Source: Taxillus chinensis (Eukaryota > Streptophyta > Magnoliopsida > Santalales > Loranthaceae). From it: DNA of 64,000 nt. Position 1 is the first letter of the stretch. Every line of letters begins with the position of its first letter. The stretch is taken from assembly GCA_023512835.1 (NCBI GenBank), contig CM042084.1:56846793-56910792 (forward strand). Direction: 5' to 3'. Of the stretch, positions 45,193 to 58,564 are shown one piece after another. A program made the position numbers and the translations under genes. The notes under the pieces were generated by a model. That model ran no database searches, was not told the origin of the DNA, and saw only the letters and a list, made by a program, of their open reading frames with translations.

Positions 45193-48100
45193 TGTTGGAC
45201 CCCCATTTTGTCCGAGTTGGACATAACATTCATTTCCGCTTAAAACTTCTTTTCTTTGTACAGAAAAAAATAAAGAGATGTGACCGTCGATTCGAGGGTG
45301 TATTTTGATGCTTTCTTTAAAAAGGTTACCAAACGTCGAAGAGCCAGTTCTGGATAATAGAAAATCAAATTTGAAGATCAACGCCTTCAACCGCGCTCAA
45401 TTCGGAGGTCAAACGAAGAAGTTATGGTCAAAATCGTATTTGGACCGCTAACGGTGATGAACTTGCGGTCAATGTTCAAAACGACACTCCGGATCAGGTC
45501 ACGAACCTCATGCTCTCATTCCTTTCATCATTTTGAGAATTTTGACATATATATTGCATATCTTTTCTCACGTAGCCGAATTTCAAAAAAAAAAAACCTT
45601 TTTCGATAATAAAGCGATTTAGGGACGCGCAGTACAAAAACAAACCCATTTTCAAATAAAAATGACGCGGGGTCGCTCGTTGTGACGCCCTGAGTCGACA
45701 AATTATTTTTTCACATTTTATTGAAAACCAGGTTGTCTTGCCAATCCAAAAACCCAAAACATCAGTTAAAAATCACCAAATAGAGCAATGAAGATTCCTT
45801 TTTTTATTTTATCTTTTCTTTCCCGCCTCCCCTTAGCCTGTGTCAAGACCTCATTGGCCTAATAATAAAAACAAAAATAAAAATAACATAAAAAAACAAA
45901 AATAAAAAAATAAAACGAAACAAAAAACGCAGCCACAGATCCATCCTTAATTATCTCTTCGATCGTCTTCTTCTTCTTCTCTCTCCCTCAGCCATGACCT
46001 CTTCTCCCTCATTCCACCATAGCCGCCGTGATGCCGCAATAGCTAGAGGACCACAACCACGTCGATTCCAAACTATCCCTTATCCTATCCTCTTCCTTGG
46101 ACTCCGTCCACACCTAACCAAGCCAGCCGTGGCCAGCCTCTCAAATCCTCGATCGTTTCCTCGAGCCAAGCCATCCTAGCTAAGCACCACAAGCCAGATG
46201 TGGCCGGTCATCCGAGCCTGATAAGACCATGAACCCTAGCCATCCTTCTCTACCTATAAAACCCAATCCAAAGCACAATCGCGCGAGGGGCTCTCACAAT
46301 TGTAAAATCTAGCTACAATTACCAACCTTCATTGTCGTCCACCCCGACCTCCATAGAGAGTCCCCCAGACGGAAAACGCACCTCCGGCCGTCGTTCCTGC
46401 TTTCCCTATCCAACCATGCCTTGAGCCGCCGCCTTTGCTCCCCCAAACCGACCAACGCCGACTAAACCAACCGCGTAGCCTCAATCACCAAGACAGACAG
46501 CCTTCCCGTTCATTCCATACGGTCCTCTCTACCCCTAGGGCAGGCACCGAGCATCATTCTACGGCACCACCCGACGTCGACCGGTTCAACCGAAGACGCC
46601 ACAACCCCTTCGAGTCTTGCACCAACCACATCATTGCCGCATAAACCCGTTCTTGTCCTCCCACTCGCGCTAATCAAGAAGTCAAGGAGGGTGGCATTCC
46701 GATTCAAGAGTGATGTGACGTGCCATTGTTTGGTCAGAAAGGAGACAAACAACCCAAAAGGCCATGGATTCCAACGAGTACCATATCGAAAGGGTATTGT
46801 TGCTTGCGTTGACCGTAGGATTGAAAGTCGTTTTAACGTTTCTTTGTTGTGGTCTGTGTTCCTTTGGCGTCCTCTTTTATTTTCAACCTCATTTAGTGAT
46901 TATGCCGAAGCTTCGCTTTTGTTTCGTGTTGCCTTGATGTCTTTTGTGTTGTTTTTTTTTGTATGCTCGGTTGCTCGTCCTTGTGATCTCGTTGTATACC
47001 TCATTGTGTTCCCCGCCTATTGATGCTTGTTCTTGCTCTGGATGTTTGAGAACCTCCATTGGCCACGGCTGGTTATGGTTGATTTTATTCATTGACCATT
47101 TGTCTATTTCTTTGGTTTACGCATCCCTCTATTTGATTTTACTTATGGCTTGGTTTTGTTCTTGAGTTTTGATCTTGGTTAGCACTGGTAGATTCTTCAA
47201 AGATTGGTTATTGTTTGGCCCACTTCATGATCCAGGGTAATGTTTTCTTTAAAGTATTCACGGCTATTGTCTGCGTTGAATGTTTTGGTGCATCTGCTGT
47301 GTTGTCAAAAAATCGTATGCAGTTGTGTTTTGGTGTTTTGCACGGATGTTTTGTTTAGATTGAATGCTCTACTAGTCGGGTATCGTGAATGTTTTTTTTT
47401 TCTCGGATTTTTTTTTGTGATTTGTCTTTTGATGTTGTCTGGGTCTTGTTTTGTATGCTCTACGTTTAAAACTCATGTTGTCCTCTGTTCCTCCTGGGTT
47501 GTCCGAAGTGCACCTCCTAGAGTCGCTTATTATACTGATTAGGCCTGCGTTGTATTCCCATTTTATTTGGCTTTAGGCATGTGTTAGAAAAGCCATTAAG
47601 AATTTTGGGTTCATGACCCATACAATTGTACCATTGTAAATTTGTATTTAGTAAAAAAAAAAAGGAAAAAGAAAAAAAAAAAAAAAGGAAAAAAAAAAGA
47701 GAAAAAAAAAAAGAAAAGAGAAAAAAAAACAAAAGAAGAGTTTTTTTTTTTTGAATGGCACTCATCACACACCTTCATTTTTACTTATATTTGTTTTCTT
47801 TTTACCTAAACTTCCTTTAAAAAAAAATATACAAAAAGAGAATAAAAAAAATCCTTTTTCATAAAAAATAAAAAGTTTTCTTGGCTTTGGAAAATAAAAA
47901 GTCACCTTTTATTAAAACAAAAAAATGTTTTCTCATGAAGTCCAAAAGGGTAAATGTTTTCATCTTTTATTCACCTTTTTTTAGGTTTTCCATCTTCTCT
48001 TTTGGATTACTTCACTTTTTGTTGTTGCGGGAATTCTTTTTCTCTTTTTTGAAATTTTTGTAGAATTCTTTAGATACATATTTTAGTGTTTCATGAAATT

Positions 48101-48547
48101 CATTAATTTAGGATTTAATTAGCCTTATAGGATTATTCTTTTTTAAACGCTTCAACTTTTAGGATCTCCCTTAAACTTTTAGGGTAATTTGATTTAACTC
48201 AATTTCAACAAGAGATGTAGAACAAGAATAATGAGTAGAAATTATAGGCTTTCATACAAAATAAAATAGATGTAAACAAGTGAAATTTAAGCAAAAGGTT
48301 AAAACAAATTAGAAACCTCTAAACTCCTAAGATAGGTAATTGAAAGGGCGTTGCGGGGTGTTAGTCCTTCCCCATGCGTAACAAACTCCCGAACCCGGCT
48401 TTGATAACGTAGATCATTTTTAGGTGACCAACTGCACCCCAAAAATAGTTGGTGGCAGCTCTGCTTTTTTTCATCACCATTCGTGTGAAGGTGGGAGAAT
48501 TGCATCCCCAAAAGTGGGTTTCCCCCGGATGAAATCCGGTGATGACA
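45193..48547 (+). repeat. 5' LTR of the Tat-like element
   Basis: The LTR starts TGTTGGACCCCC and ends GGTGATGACA. It has a TATA box CTATAAAA at 46254-46261, an A/G-rich low-complexity tract at about 47653-47745, and a 'gggcgttgcggggtgttagtcc' block near 48345 that is the inverse of the blocks in segment X and near 40524. Frames around 46000-46640 are shared in part with the 3' LTR but are shifted between the two copies, so I do not call a gene. Confidence 0.9.
46254..46261 (+). promoter_or_regulatory. TATA box in the Tat-like 5' LTR
   Basis: CTATAAAA in a 'ctacctataaaaccc' context, kept at 55490-55497 in the 3' LTR. Confidence 0.6.
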
Positions 48548-49748
48548 ACTGCAACTCCCTTTGGGGAGTGTTAGAGAGTTAGGCCTAAGATTAGGATTAG
48601 GAGGTTTATACTTTGTTTTAAATTGTTTTATTCTTTTATTTTTTATTTAATTTATTTATTACGCTTAATTGTCGTTGCATGATAGTTTTGATTTACACAC
48701 TTTAATGCCATGATAGTTGTGTTTTACCTGTTTTTCCTAATTGTTACATTCATGCATAAACCTTATACCTGGGTTTTATCATAGTCTAGGTTAGCGAGGT
48801 TTATTAGGGTGCCCCGCTGCGTTGATCATTATCCGCAACGGGACCCCGGACTCCTCACCAGGTTTGAGGTCCTTTTAAGGTTCATCCTTTTTAAGACCCC
48901 CTCCGGTAAATCCCATGGCATACAGAGCCCTTTTATAGAGGAAGTTTGGGGACCAATCGAATAAGATAGGTTTAGGAAGCAGGTCCATTCGGGATATTGA
49001 CCCACATGTTGTTTGCTCACTTTAGCCTTCCTTTTGAAGGATAGTTGCATTCATATTAGACTATATTGTTACTGCTATCTTGTTGTATACTGTCTTGTCT
49101 TGTAAATATTCTTGTTGTTATTATTCATGTATTGTCTCTTTTTTTATATTGTTATTTTTCTTATTTTGTTTTTATTTATGTAATTGTTTATATGAATATT
49201 ATTATTTTACTAACCTTATTTTATGTATATTATTGTTCTTTTTACTAACCTTGTTTTCATTATATACATATTAATGTTGTTTTTCTTTTAACCTTATTTT
49301 GTATACTTTTAATTTGACCTTCATTCATACATGTGTTCATATAGTCTTAGGACATAACTACCGAACATAAATTTAGGTGTACATTGAAGCATTCATTACA
49401 TAGTTTAGGGGTAGTTGAGACTAGGCTTTATTAATTCAGATGTGTTCATGCATTTCATAACCAAAAAAGAAGAAAGACGAAAAAAAGTGACAAAAGAGGG
49501 AAAAATCATGTAAATAATACAAACCTTTAGGACTCATAACATGCTTCTCGCATCACTCTAAGAAGGGTAGGTTTTTAAACTCTCATGCACATCCTTACAT
49601 TCATACATGCCTTCAAAGATAAAAAATGAAAAAAAATGAAAAAAATGAAATAGAATAAAAAGGGAGCTTACCGCATTTTACCTTTTTCGAAGTCAACATA
49701 GCGCACCGATACAATCTGCGATCCCATCATCAACGATCATCCACTTCA
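48548..49748 (+). other. PBS region and leader of the Tat-like element
   Basis: The first 25 bases after the LTR (ACTGCAACTCCC, then TTTGGGGAGTG) stand where a primer site should be and resemble the leader of Tat-type elements; I cannot name the tRNA with certainty. The rest is an untranslated leader with T-rich and A-rich runs. Confidence 0.5.
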
Positions 49749-51230
49749 ATGGCGCACCAAACTGAAAGTCATTTTACTAGTTTGGAGCAAGGACAACAAG
49801 AACTTTAATCGGATGAGAGCTATGATGGAAATGCTGACTAAGATGCCGAAAAAAGATAGAGGTTCTATTGAGGTAGATACTAACTCCCCTCATGGGCAGC
49901 CACAAGAAGCACCATTACCCCAAAATTTCAGTGCCAACACCTCCCAAGCATCTTGCTCCAACCAATGTGAATCCTGGACCTTCAAATTACATGCCATTTG
50001 TTCAACCGAATCCAAGAATGTTACTAAACCGATAGAGACTCCAATACATAAAGAAGATGACCCGTCCTTGGCAATGAAGCAATTGGAGGAGAGACTAAGA
50101 GTCATGGAAGGAATAGAAACCTACGGAATGATCATCCTCAAGACTTGTGCCTAGTCCCCGGAGTTATTCTACCACCGAAATTCAAGGTTCCAGAATTTGA
50201 AAAGTTTAATGGATCTCAATGCCCTAGGACGCATATCACTATGTACTTGTAGGAAAATGGTGCACGCCAATGATGATAAACTCTTAATCCATTGTTTCCA
50301 AGAAAGTTTGACCGGGGCACCACTCCAATGGCATATTCAGTTGAGGGACGTTATATCGGACCTGGAGGGACCTTGCAATCGCATTCCTAATGCAGTACAA
50401 GCATGTCACGGAGTTGGAACTTGACAGCTAGTTCACTGGCTTTTGAAAAAGGGACTAATGAGAGTTTTAAAATTTATGCTAGAAGGTGGAGGGAGGCAGT
50501 ATGGAAGTCCAACCCCATTGATCGAAAAGGAGTGACTACAATGTTCATCGAACTCTAAAAGGGGTATACTATGAGAAACTAATTGGCAATGTGTCTAACA
50601 ACTTTGCAGAGACTTAGTAGCTTCCGGGGAATGCATAGAAGATGGTATTAAGGAAGGGAAGCTTCATGGACATACACCTGATCCACCAAAGAAGTCTTCA
50701 TTGGGAGGAAAGAAAAGGAAGTCGATACTCGGTAGTTTGCGAATCCTCCTATTCCGCAAAGTACTTTTTGGGGCATACCCAAGTCTTTTCCCTACTCCCG
50801 GATTTTATACGGGGTTACCTCCATTTGCAGCCTATGCGGCCCCAAGACCCCAACTTCTAACATATCAACCACCAAGGGGAGCCCTTAGCCTCTTTTCACC
50901 TCCCACCTCCGATCAGGTGCAACCAGGGCCCCAAGAGACGTCATACAAGTCAAGCTTCTAACCCGACCAAGTTAGAATTGATCCAATCCCCATAACTTAC
51001 ATAAATTATATCCCCAACTTTTGAAAGCTGGTATGGTGAGCCCTATACCCATGGGAGAAGTGAAGCAGCCTTACCCGGGGTGGTACAAAGCAGATGCCCG
51101 CTGCGCCTACCACAATAACGGAGTTGGTTACAACATTGAGGGTTGCTTTGCCTTTAAGAGAAAGGTCCAACATCTACTCAATTCCAAATGGTTGGATTTC
51201 TCAAAGCAAGCTAAGTGCACCAAATGTTAA
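49749..51230 (+). pseudogene. Tat-type gag pseudogene
   Basis: The core reads CLVPGVILPPKFKVPEFEKF, FNGSQCPRTHIT, then after frame shifts FEKGTNESFKIYARRWRE and LKAGMVSPIPMGEV, PYPGWYKADARCAYHNNGVG and IEGCFAFKRKVQHLLNSKWL. This is the gag order of Tat/Ogre-type gypsy elements, ending in the Cys/His-containing region. Stops occur throughout, so no full Gag can be made. It is the only recognisable protein in the internal region. Confidence 0.85.
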
Positions 51231-51830
51231 CTCAAATCCATTGCTAGAGCATTCCAACTAGTAAACCGTGAACGTGGGAGCCATTGGAAGATCAAGCTTG
51301 GTGACACCTTGGGAAACTCTTTGGGAGTTTAGAACTTTTTCTTTTGTTTGGTTTTGTTAATCTTGTTTTACATTCGCATGTTCTTTTTGAAATTCTAGAA
51401 CTTTCTTCCTTTGTTTGGCATTTGTGGAAAAATAATCAAGCTTGTCTTTTAAAGTTGTTTTACCCACATTTTGCATGCAATGTTTGTTATCACTTGTTTA
51501 CTCTCTTGGCATGGGTAATAAGCTCAACAAGGGCATACCTAACAAAGAATCGGGCTATCTAAGTTTATCCAAAACCAAAAGGACGATCGGATAAGCAACT
51601 ACCATTGAAATCGGGGACCGGATCCAAGAGAAGCGACATCCACTTCAAATAAGGGCATTTGACACCGAAGGGTTCCTTCGCTACTAAAAGATAAGTTCAT
51701 CTCTGTTTTAAGAATTTTGAGACAAATTTTGATTGTTTAAAATGAAGAGAGGCATCTTTTTCCTTCCTCGTAATACTACCATCGCTACCCCTTTCGAACC
51801 TGCGTATATTTCTTTCAAATAACTCGATCC
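51231..51830 (+). other. Internal non-coding part of the Tat-like element
   Basis: After the gag end there are only short frames. Where protease and RT would follow, the sequence is T-rich and non-coding. Confidence 0.6.
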
Positions 51831-51837
51831 GTAGTTC

Positions 51838-52160
51838 ACCCCACATTGGGGTAATATATAAGTGTCAAGACCCCATATTGGGGCAATTTTGTCAAATAAT
51901 TCTTTTACTGGGGCAGTTTTTAAGACCCCTCATAGATGCATACCCCACAATGGGGCAATTTTTGTTTTTTTTTTTAAAAAGAGCAAAAGAAAAGAAAGAA
52001 AGAAAAAGCATAACTCTCATGTTGGGGCAGCTTTTAAGATCTCTCATAGAGATACCCCACAATCGGGGCAATTTTTGTTAGATAGGAAAAAAAAACATCT
52101 TGTAGTAAGATCCCGCATTGGGACAGGTTTTTGTAAAGTACCCCCTGTATTGGGGCAATT
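51838..52160. repeat. Array of CCCCA...TGGGG mini-hairpins
   Basis: Units such as 'accccatattggggcaattttg' and 'taccccacaatggggcaattttt' recur about every 65 bp, with 'tttaagatctctcatagagat' between some of them. Each centre can pair CCCCA with TGGGG over four or five bases. There are four clear copies and two or three degenerate ones. Confidence 0.75.
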
Positions 52161-53735
52161 TAGCAATTTTGTAAAAGTGTAGTCTGAACTATGGATCAAA
52201 TCTAGCCTAGAATAGGTTCGAGCCGCTTTATACCTTTTTTTGTTAGACCCAGTAGCCCAAGCCTACATTACGGTCCTAATAAAGTCCTCTCCGATTAAGC
52301 AATCAAGTTTTCTCAAATGCTCGAAAATGAATAAGTCATGGATATCCAAGGCGGACTTGATGAAAACCTACAAGGGCATCAAGGGTAAAATATAAAGCCA
52401 ACTACAAGGCAAGGGACAACAATCGGGAAATAAGGCGCGGGCTTAGTGAAAACCCGAAGGGCACTAAGAGCAAAATTCAAAGCCAAGAAAAAAGAAGGTC
52501 AAGCATTCAAGACCCAAAATCAGTCAACATCATTCTCCAATTAAGTCGGTGAGTATCAAGACTTCGCAATCGGCATCTTCTCAAATCATGTCTCTCGCAC
52601 AATAATCCCAACATTTGCAAGCATCTTCTTACAAATCAACCTTTGAGCATCAATTGAGGTCCAAAATCATCCCAACTTTTTCTCCATTCGAGTTTCAAAG
52701 CATCAAGCCATCACTCAAGTTAGCAACCGGACTCCCAATAAAGTCCCTAAGCCTCAAGTTTCAAACAACTAGACATTCCCTCCAACCTTGTCCCTAAATA
52801 CCTAAATCCAAGTCATCGAGATAGAATTGTCCATTGATATTTCTAAACCCTCAAATCTAGGCAAGACCAAGTCAAGGCCACACCTAGTTAGTTCGTAAAC
52901 TTTGGGAGGCTTCCCCTTAAAAGCTTTTACCTATCTCAAGCGAGAAAACAAGTGGTGATTCTACATTGCATGTTTCACAAATTATTTTGAACAAATTTTA
53001 TTGCTTTGTGTGCGCCACTTTCTACTTATGCCCCAACCGAGTTTCCAGGGTATCACTCAAGAATACCACGACCAAGCAAGCAAGGGTTCTCGACCGAATG
53101 AACTCGCCCCCAAACCAAGGCCCAAGCCTTCAGCAACGACCCCCTAACAAGGTTCAATTGATTTGGAACGGTTCTTGAGCATTTTGAGAGTCTCAAGAAA
53201 TTAAGCAAGCCTCCCTAGTGACCGGAGCACCTTCAACCCAAGAGTTTTCTAGACAATATTTGAATCCAATTCCCCAAAGAAATCTAGTTGAATTCAGCAA
53301 ACACCAAACCCCAGTTTTAAGCTCCCTTTTAACATAAAATTCATCATGCATCATATATATGCATTTCATTGCATTTCATGCATCACTTGCATATATTCAT
53401 CATTTTCTTCAATTTCAGAATGTTGTCACCTCTAAGATCCCAAGAGATCATCCTCAACAAGCTTCCCCAAGTAACCAAGCCCTAAAAGCTCGTTGTTCAA
53501 CCATGAAAGTTATTCTTTGTGATTTCTCAAGCCTTAGAAGCATCGGTGACAATCAAATAAGCATCTCATTCTTTACAGATAACCTCATAGAGCGATCTCA
53601 TTGAGTGAACTCGTAGAGGAGCCCCTATTGAGTCATTAGCAAATTTCATTAGTAATCATTGATTCCTTTTCGGCCCTAGATGTCATTTCAATCCCTTGAC
53701 CCTAAAGGTCATTCCCTGTACATATCCGTATCCTT
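52161..53735 (+). other. Non-coding 3' half of the Tat-like element
   Basis: No domain is recognised. Phrases such as 'gaaaacccgaagggcactaag' are duplicated in altered form near 52365 and 52455. The DNA resembles the long untranslated 3' region of Tat-type elements. Confidence 0.5.
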
Positions 53736-53744
53736 TTTATCCTT

Positions 53745-54180
53745 TTGGGAAGTCCGCAGCGGTTCCCCGCACCTATCCCATCTTTCTTTTCTATTTTTTC
53801 CATTTTTAAACTTCCTTTCGAGAAGTTTCGGAGTAGGTCCCCCGCACCTATCCCACCTTTCTTTTTCATTCTTCTAGAAGTCCACCTGCAGTCCCCAAGA
53901 ACTATCCTTAGTTTTAAAATTTTCTTTCGGGAAGTTCACAAGGTGTCCCCGCACCTATCCCACCTTTCTTTTTATTCTTTCAGAAGTCCACCGCGAGTCC
54001 CCAAACTATCCTTAGTTTTTAAATTTAATTTCGGGAAGTCCGTAGGCCCCACATTTTCTTTTCAATTTCAAGTAAGTCCGAGGTGATTCCCTCGCACTTA
54101 TCCTTCTCGTTTTTCTCCGTTTGGGAAGTCCGCACGGTTCTCTTGCATCTATCCCACCTTGCCTTTTCAAATTCCCGTCG
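53745..54180. repeat. Tandem 'gggaagtccgc...cccgcacctatccca' repeats
   Basis: About five irregular units of 70-100 bp, each with 'gggaagtcc' or 'agaagtcca' followed by 'ccccgcacctatcccacctttc', lie just before the 3' LTR. Confidence 0.75.
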
Positions 54181-54422
54181 GCCCTAGATGCCTTGTCAAT
54201 TCTTGTTACCCATAGATGCCTTTTAAACTTTCGACTTTTTTTGCCCTTTCCAATTCTTGTTGGCCCTAGATGCTTCTCCAATTTTCATTTGTCCTTAAAA
54301 CCCCCTTTCCAACCATGACGTTCTACCTTGCTTCGGCATCGGGTAAGTCGGGTAAGTGCTCCAACCCCTCCAAAATGATTCCATTCTTATCTTTGAACAT
54401 TGTTTGTATACAAACAATGTAC

Positions 54423-54434
54423 AAAGAGGGAAGT
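54423..54434 (+). other. Polypurine tract of the Tat-like element
   Basis: AAAGAGGGAAGT directly precedes the 3' LTR. Confidence 0.7.
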
Positions 54435-57400
54435 CGTTGGACCCCATTTTGTTCGGATTGGACATAACATTCATTTCCGCTTAAAAACTTCTTTTCTTTG
54501 TACGAAAAAAAAATAAAGAGATGTATTGTCGATTCGAGGGTGTATTTTGATGCTTTCTTTAAAAAAGGTTACCAAACGTCGAAGAGCCAGTTTCGGATGA
54601 TAGAAAATCAAATTTGAAGATCAACGCATTCAACCGCTCAATTCGGAGGTCAAACGAAGAAGTTATGCTCAAAATCGTATTTGGACCACTAATAGTGATT
54701 AACTTGCGGTCAATGTTTAAAACGACACTCCGGATCAGGTCACGAACCTCATGCTCTCATTCCTTTCATCATTTTGAGAATTTTGACATATATATTGAAT
54801 ATCTTTTCTCATGAGTCGAATTTTAAAAAAAAACCTTTTTCGATAATAAAGTGGTTTAGGGACGCCATTGCAAAAAACAAACCCATTTTCAAATACAAAA
54901 TGATGCGGGGTCGTTCGTTGTGATGCCCCGAGTTGACCAATTATTTTTTCACATTTTATTGAAAACCAGGTTGTCTTGCTAATCCAAAAACCCTAAACAT
55001 CGCTTAAAAATCACCAAATTGAGCAATGAAGATTCCTTTTTTATTTTATCTATTCTTTCCCGCCTCCCCTTAGCTTTGTGTCAAGACCTCATTGGCCTAA
55101 TAATAAAAACAAAAATAAAAATAACATAAAAAACAAAAATAAAAAAAAAACGAAACAAAAAAACGCGACACGGATCCATCCTTATCTCTTCGATCGTCTT
55201 CTTCTTCTTCTCTCTCCCTCGGCCCGTGACCTCTTCTCCTCATTCCACCATAGCCGCCGTGATGCTGCCACAGCCTTGAGGACCACAGCCACGTCGATTC
55301 CAGCTATCCCTTATCCTTTCCTCTTCCCCTTGGACTCAGTCCACACCTAACCAGACCAAGCCGTAGCCAGCCTCTCAAATCCTCGATCGTTTCCTCGAGC
55401 CAAGCCATCCTAGCGTACACCACCGAACCAGGGATGTGGCCGTCATCCGAGCCCCGATAAGACCAATAACCCTAGCCATCCTTCTCTACCTATAAAACCC
55501 AATCCAAAGCACAATCGCGTGGGGGCTCTCACAATTGTAAAATCTAGCTACAATTACCAACCTTCATTGTCGTCCACCTCGACCTCCACAGAGTCCCCCG
55601 GACGAAAACGCACCTCCGACCGTCGTTCGTTTCCCCTATCCAACCATGCCTTGAGCGCCGCCTTTGCTCCCCCAAACCGACCAACGCCGACTAAACCAAT
55701 CGCGTGGCCTCAATCACCAAGACAACCTGCCTTCCCGTTCATTCCATACGGTCCCTCTACCCCTAGGGCAGGCGCCGAGCATCATTCTACGGCACCACCC
55801 GACGTCGACCGATTCAACCGAAGACGCCACAACCCCCTCGCGTTCTTCGCACCAACCACATCATTGCCGTATAAGCCCGTTGCTGTCCTCCCTACTCGCC
55901 GCTAATCAAGAAGTCAAGGAGGGTGGCATTCCGATTTGAGAGTGATGTGACGTGCCATTGTCCGGTCGAGAAAGGAGACAAACAACCCAAAGGCCGTGGA
56001 TTCCAAAGTGGAGTACCAAATCGAAAGGGTATTGTTGCTCGTTGACCGTAGGATTGAAAGCTATTTTAACGTTTCTTTGTTGTGGTCCGTGTTCCTTTGG
56101 CGTCCTCTTTATTTTCAACCTCATTTAGTGATTATGCCGGTTGCTCGCTTTGTTTCGTGTTGCCTTGATGTCTTTTGTGTTTTTTTTTGTATGCTTTGTT
56201 GCTCGTCCTTGTGATCTCGTTGTATACCTCATTGTGTTCCCTCCCTATTGATGCTTGTTCTTGCTGGATGTTTGAGAACCTCCATTGGCCACGGCTGGTT
56301 ATGGTTGATTTTATTCATTGACCATTTGTCTATTTCTTTGGTTTACACATCCCTCTATTTGATTTTACTTATGGCTTGGTTTTGTTCTTGAGTTTTGATC
56401 CCGGGTTAATTAGCACGGTTAGATTCTTCGGCCGTTGGTTATTGTTTGGCCCACTTCATGATCCACTATAATGCCTTCTTTAAAGTATTCACGGTCTATT
56501 GTCCGCGTTGAATGTTTTGGTGCGTCCGCCCGTGTTGTCAAAAATATATTGTACGGTGTGTTTTTGGTGTTTTGCACGGATGTTTTGTTTTAGATTGAAT
56601 GCTACTAGCTAGGTATCGTGAATGCTTTTTTTGGTTTTTTTTGTGATTTGTCTTTTGATGTTGTCGGGCTCTTGTTTTGTATGCTCTCGGTTTACAACTC
56701 ATGGTTGTCCTCTTTTCCTCCTGGGTTTGTCCTAGTGCACCTCCTGGAGTCGCTTATTGTACCAGTTAGGCTGCGTTGTATTCCCATTTTATTTGGCTTT
56801 AGGCATGTGTTAAGAAAAGCCATTAAGAACTTCTGGGTTCATGACTTACGGTTGTACCATTGTAAATTTGTATTTAGTAAAAAAAAAGGAAAAAAAAAAA
56901 AGGAAAAAAAGGAAAAAAAAAAAGAAAAAAAAAGAAAAGAGAAAAAAAAAAAAAAGAAGAGCTTTTTTTTTTTTGAATGGCACTCATCACACACCTTCAT
57001 TTTTACTTATATTTGTTTTCTTTTTACCCTAAACTTCCTTTAAAAAAATATACAAAAAGAGAATAAAAAAATCCTTTTTCATAAAAATAAAAGTTTTCTT
57101 GGCTTTGGAAAATAAAAAGTCACCTTTATTAAAACAAAAAAATGTTTTCTCATGAAGTCCAAAAGGGTAAATGTTTTCATCTTTTATTCACCTTTTTTAG
57201 GTTTTCCGTCTTCTTTTGATTACTTCACTTTTTGTTGTTAAAAGAATTCTTTTTCTCTTTTGAAATTTTTGTAGAATTCTTTAGATACATATTTTAGTGT
57301 TTAATGAAATTCATTAACTTGGGATTTAATTAGCCTTATAGGATTATTCTTTTTAAACGCTTCACTTTTAGGATCTCCATTAAACTTTGTAGGTAATTTG

Positions 57401-57755
57401 ATTTAACTGAATTCTGACAAGAGATGTAGAAGCGGTAATAATGAGTAGAAATTATAGGCTTTCATAAAAATAAAATAGATGTAAACAAATGAAATTTAAA
57501 CGGGTTAAAATAATTAAAGAAACCTCCGAACTCCTAAGATAGGTGCGAAAAGGCGGTGCGGGGGTGTTAGTCCTTCCCGGTGCCTAAAAAACTCCCAAAC
57601 CCGGCTTTGATAACGTAGATCATTTTTAGGTGACAAACTGCACCCCAAAAACAGTTGGTGGTGACTCTGTTTCTTTTTCATCACCATTCGGGTGAAGGGT
57701 GGGAGAACCGGATCCCCAAAAGCGGGTTTTCCCCGGACGAAATCCGGTGATGACA
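54435..57755 (+). repeat. 3' LTR of the Tat-like element
   Basis: The LTR starts CGTTGGACCCC (TG changed to CG) and ends GGTGATGACA. It follows the 5' LTR closely along its length, with many small indels. The A/G-rich tract lies at about 56880-56960. Confidence 0.9.
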
Positions 57756-57917
57756 TGGGGTATGGGAACTCTTGGGGTTCGTTGCCGGGCAGTGGGCCTT
57801 AGAGGCCGTTGGGATGTCTGTGGTTCATTAGGCTTCGTTCCACTGTAGGATCACGTGGGAAACCTTAAGGTTTTTGGGCAAGGGGGGGAATATACTTGAT
57901 ATAATGATTGTTGATCC

Positions 57918-58000
57918 AGATGTATGCTATGTGTTTGATTATATGCCTGTGTGGCTGAGATGTATGCTATGTGTTTGATTGTATGGCTGTGTGACTAAGA
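57918..58000. repeat. 40 bp tandem repeat in family A LTR copy vi
   Basis: Two adjacent units start 'tgtatgctatgtgtttgatt' at 57921 and 57961. They occupy the part of the LTR where other copies have 'cacataacatgcat' repeats, of which they look like the complement. Confidence 0.7.
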
Positions 58001-58486
58001 TTGGAGCCTGTGTGGCTAGAGCCATCGAGGCTGGTTATGGAGCCTGGTGGCTGTGGAAGCCCGTGGCTGGTTATAGAGCCTGTGTGGCTATGGCAATGGT
58101 TGTACCTGTTGATGTGACTTGTTTGTGTATAAATGTTGATTATGGCCTGTCTGTATACTATTGCCACAACACTTCACTCGTGCACGTCAACATGTAGATG
58201 TTAGGAGCATGGGATGGGTTAGTGAGACATGATCCCTACTGAGTTGTGGTTGCTCACCCCTCTCGTTGTGTTTTGTTTACTTTTCAGGAACCTACAGGTG
58301 TTAGGTGGGAACACTAAGGTGGAAGACAGTTCTGCTTTATTGCTTTGTTTAATATTATTTTGTGATTATTTTTGTGGGACCTTTGTAACCCCTGTGGGGA
58401 GATATTGTAAGGGGAAATTTAATGGTAATAAAGGCATGCTTGGTTTATAAACACCTATTGTCTGGTTTGTAATTGATTATTATGTT

Positions 58487-58533
58487 CAGTGACGGATTTA
58501 GGGGGGGGGGGGCATGGCCCCTAAATTTTAAAT

Positions 58534-58564
<31 letters not shown>

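Larger units (their letters stand above)
45193..57755 (+). mobile_element. Non-autonomous Tat-like element (LARD type), 12.6 kb
   Basis: Two LTRs of 3355 and 3321 bp enclose 5.9 kb holding a decayed gag but no protease, RT, RNase H or integrase. Flanks are CGGGG (45188-45192) and TGGGG (57756-57760), a 5 bp duplication with one change. It lies inside a family A LTR. Size, long LTRs, gag type and empty 3' half fit a large derivative of the Tat/Ogre branch that would need another element's enzymes. Confidence 0.9.

Noticed and set aside
45994..46644. Reading frames in the Tat-like LTR that look proline- and arginine-rich.
   Set aside because: The matching frames in the 3' LTR (55519-55939) are shifted and of other length, and the region lies just before and after the TATA box. 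It fits a GC-rich leader.
47653..47768. Lysine- or phenylalanine-rich frames at the A/G-rich tract.
   Set aside because: This is low-complexity poly-A/G sequence, repeated in the 3' LTR at 56880-56960.
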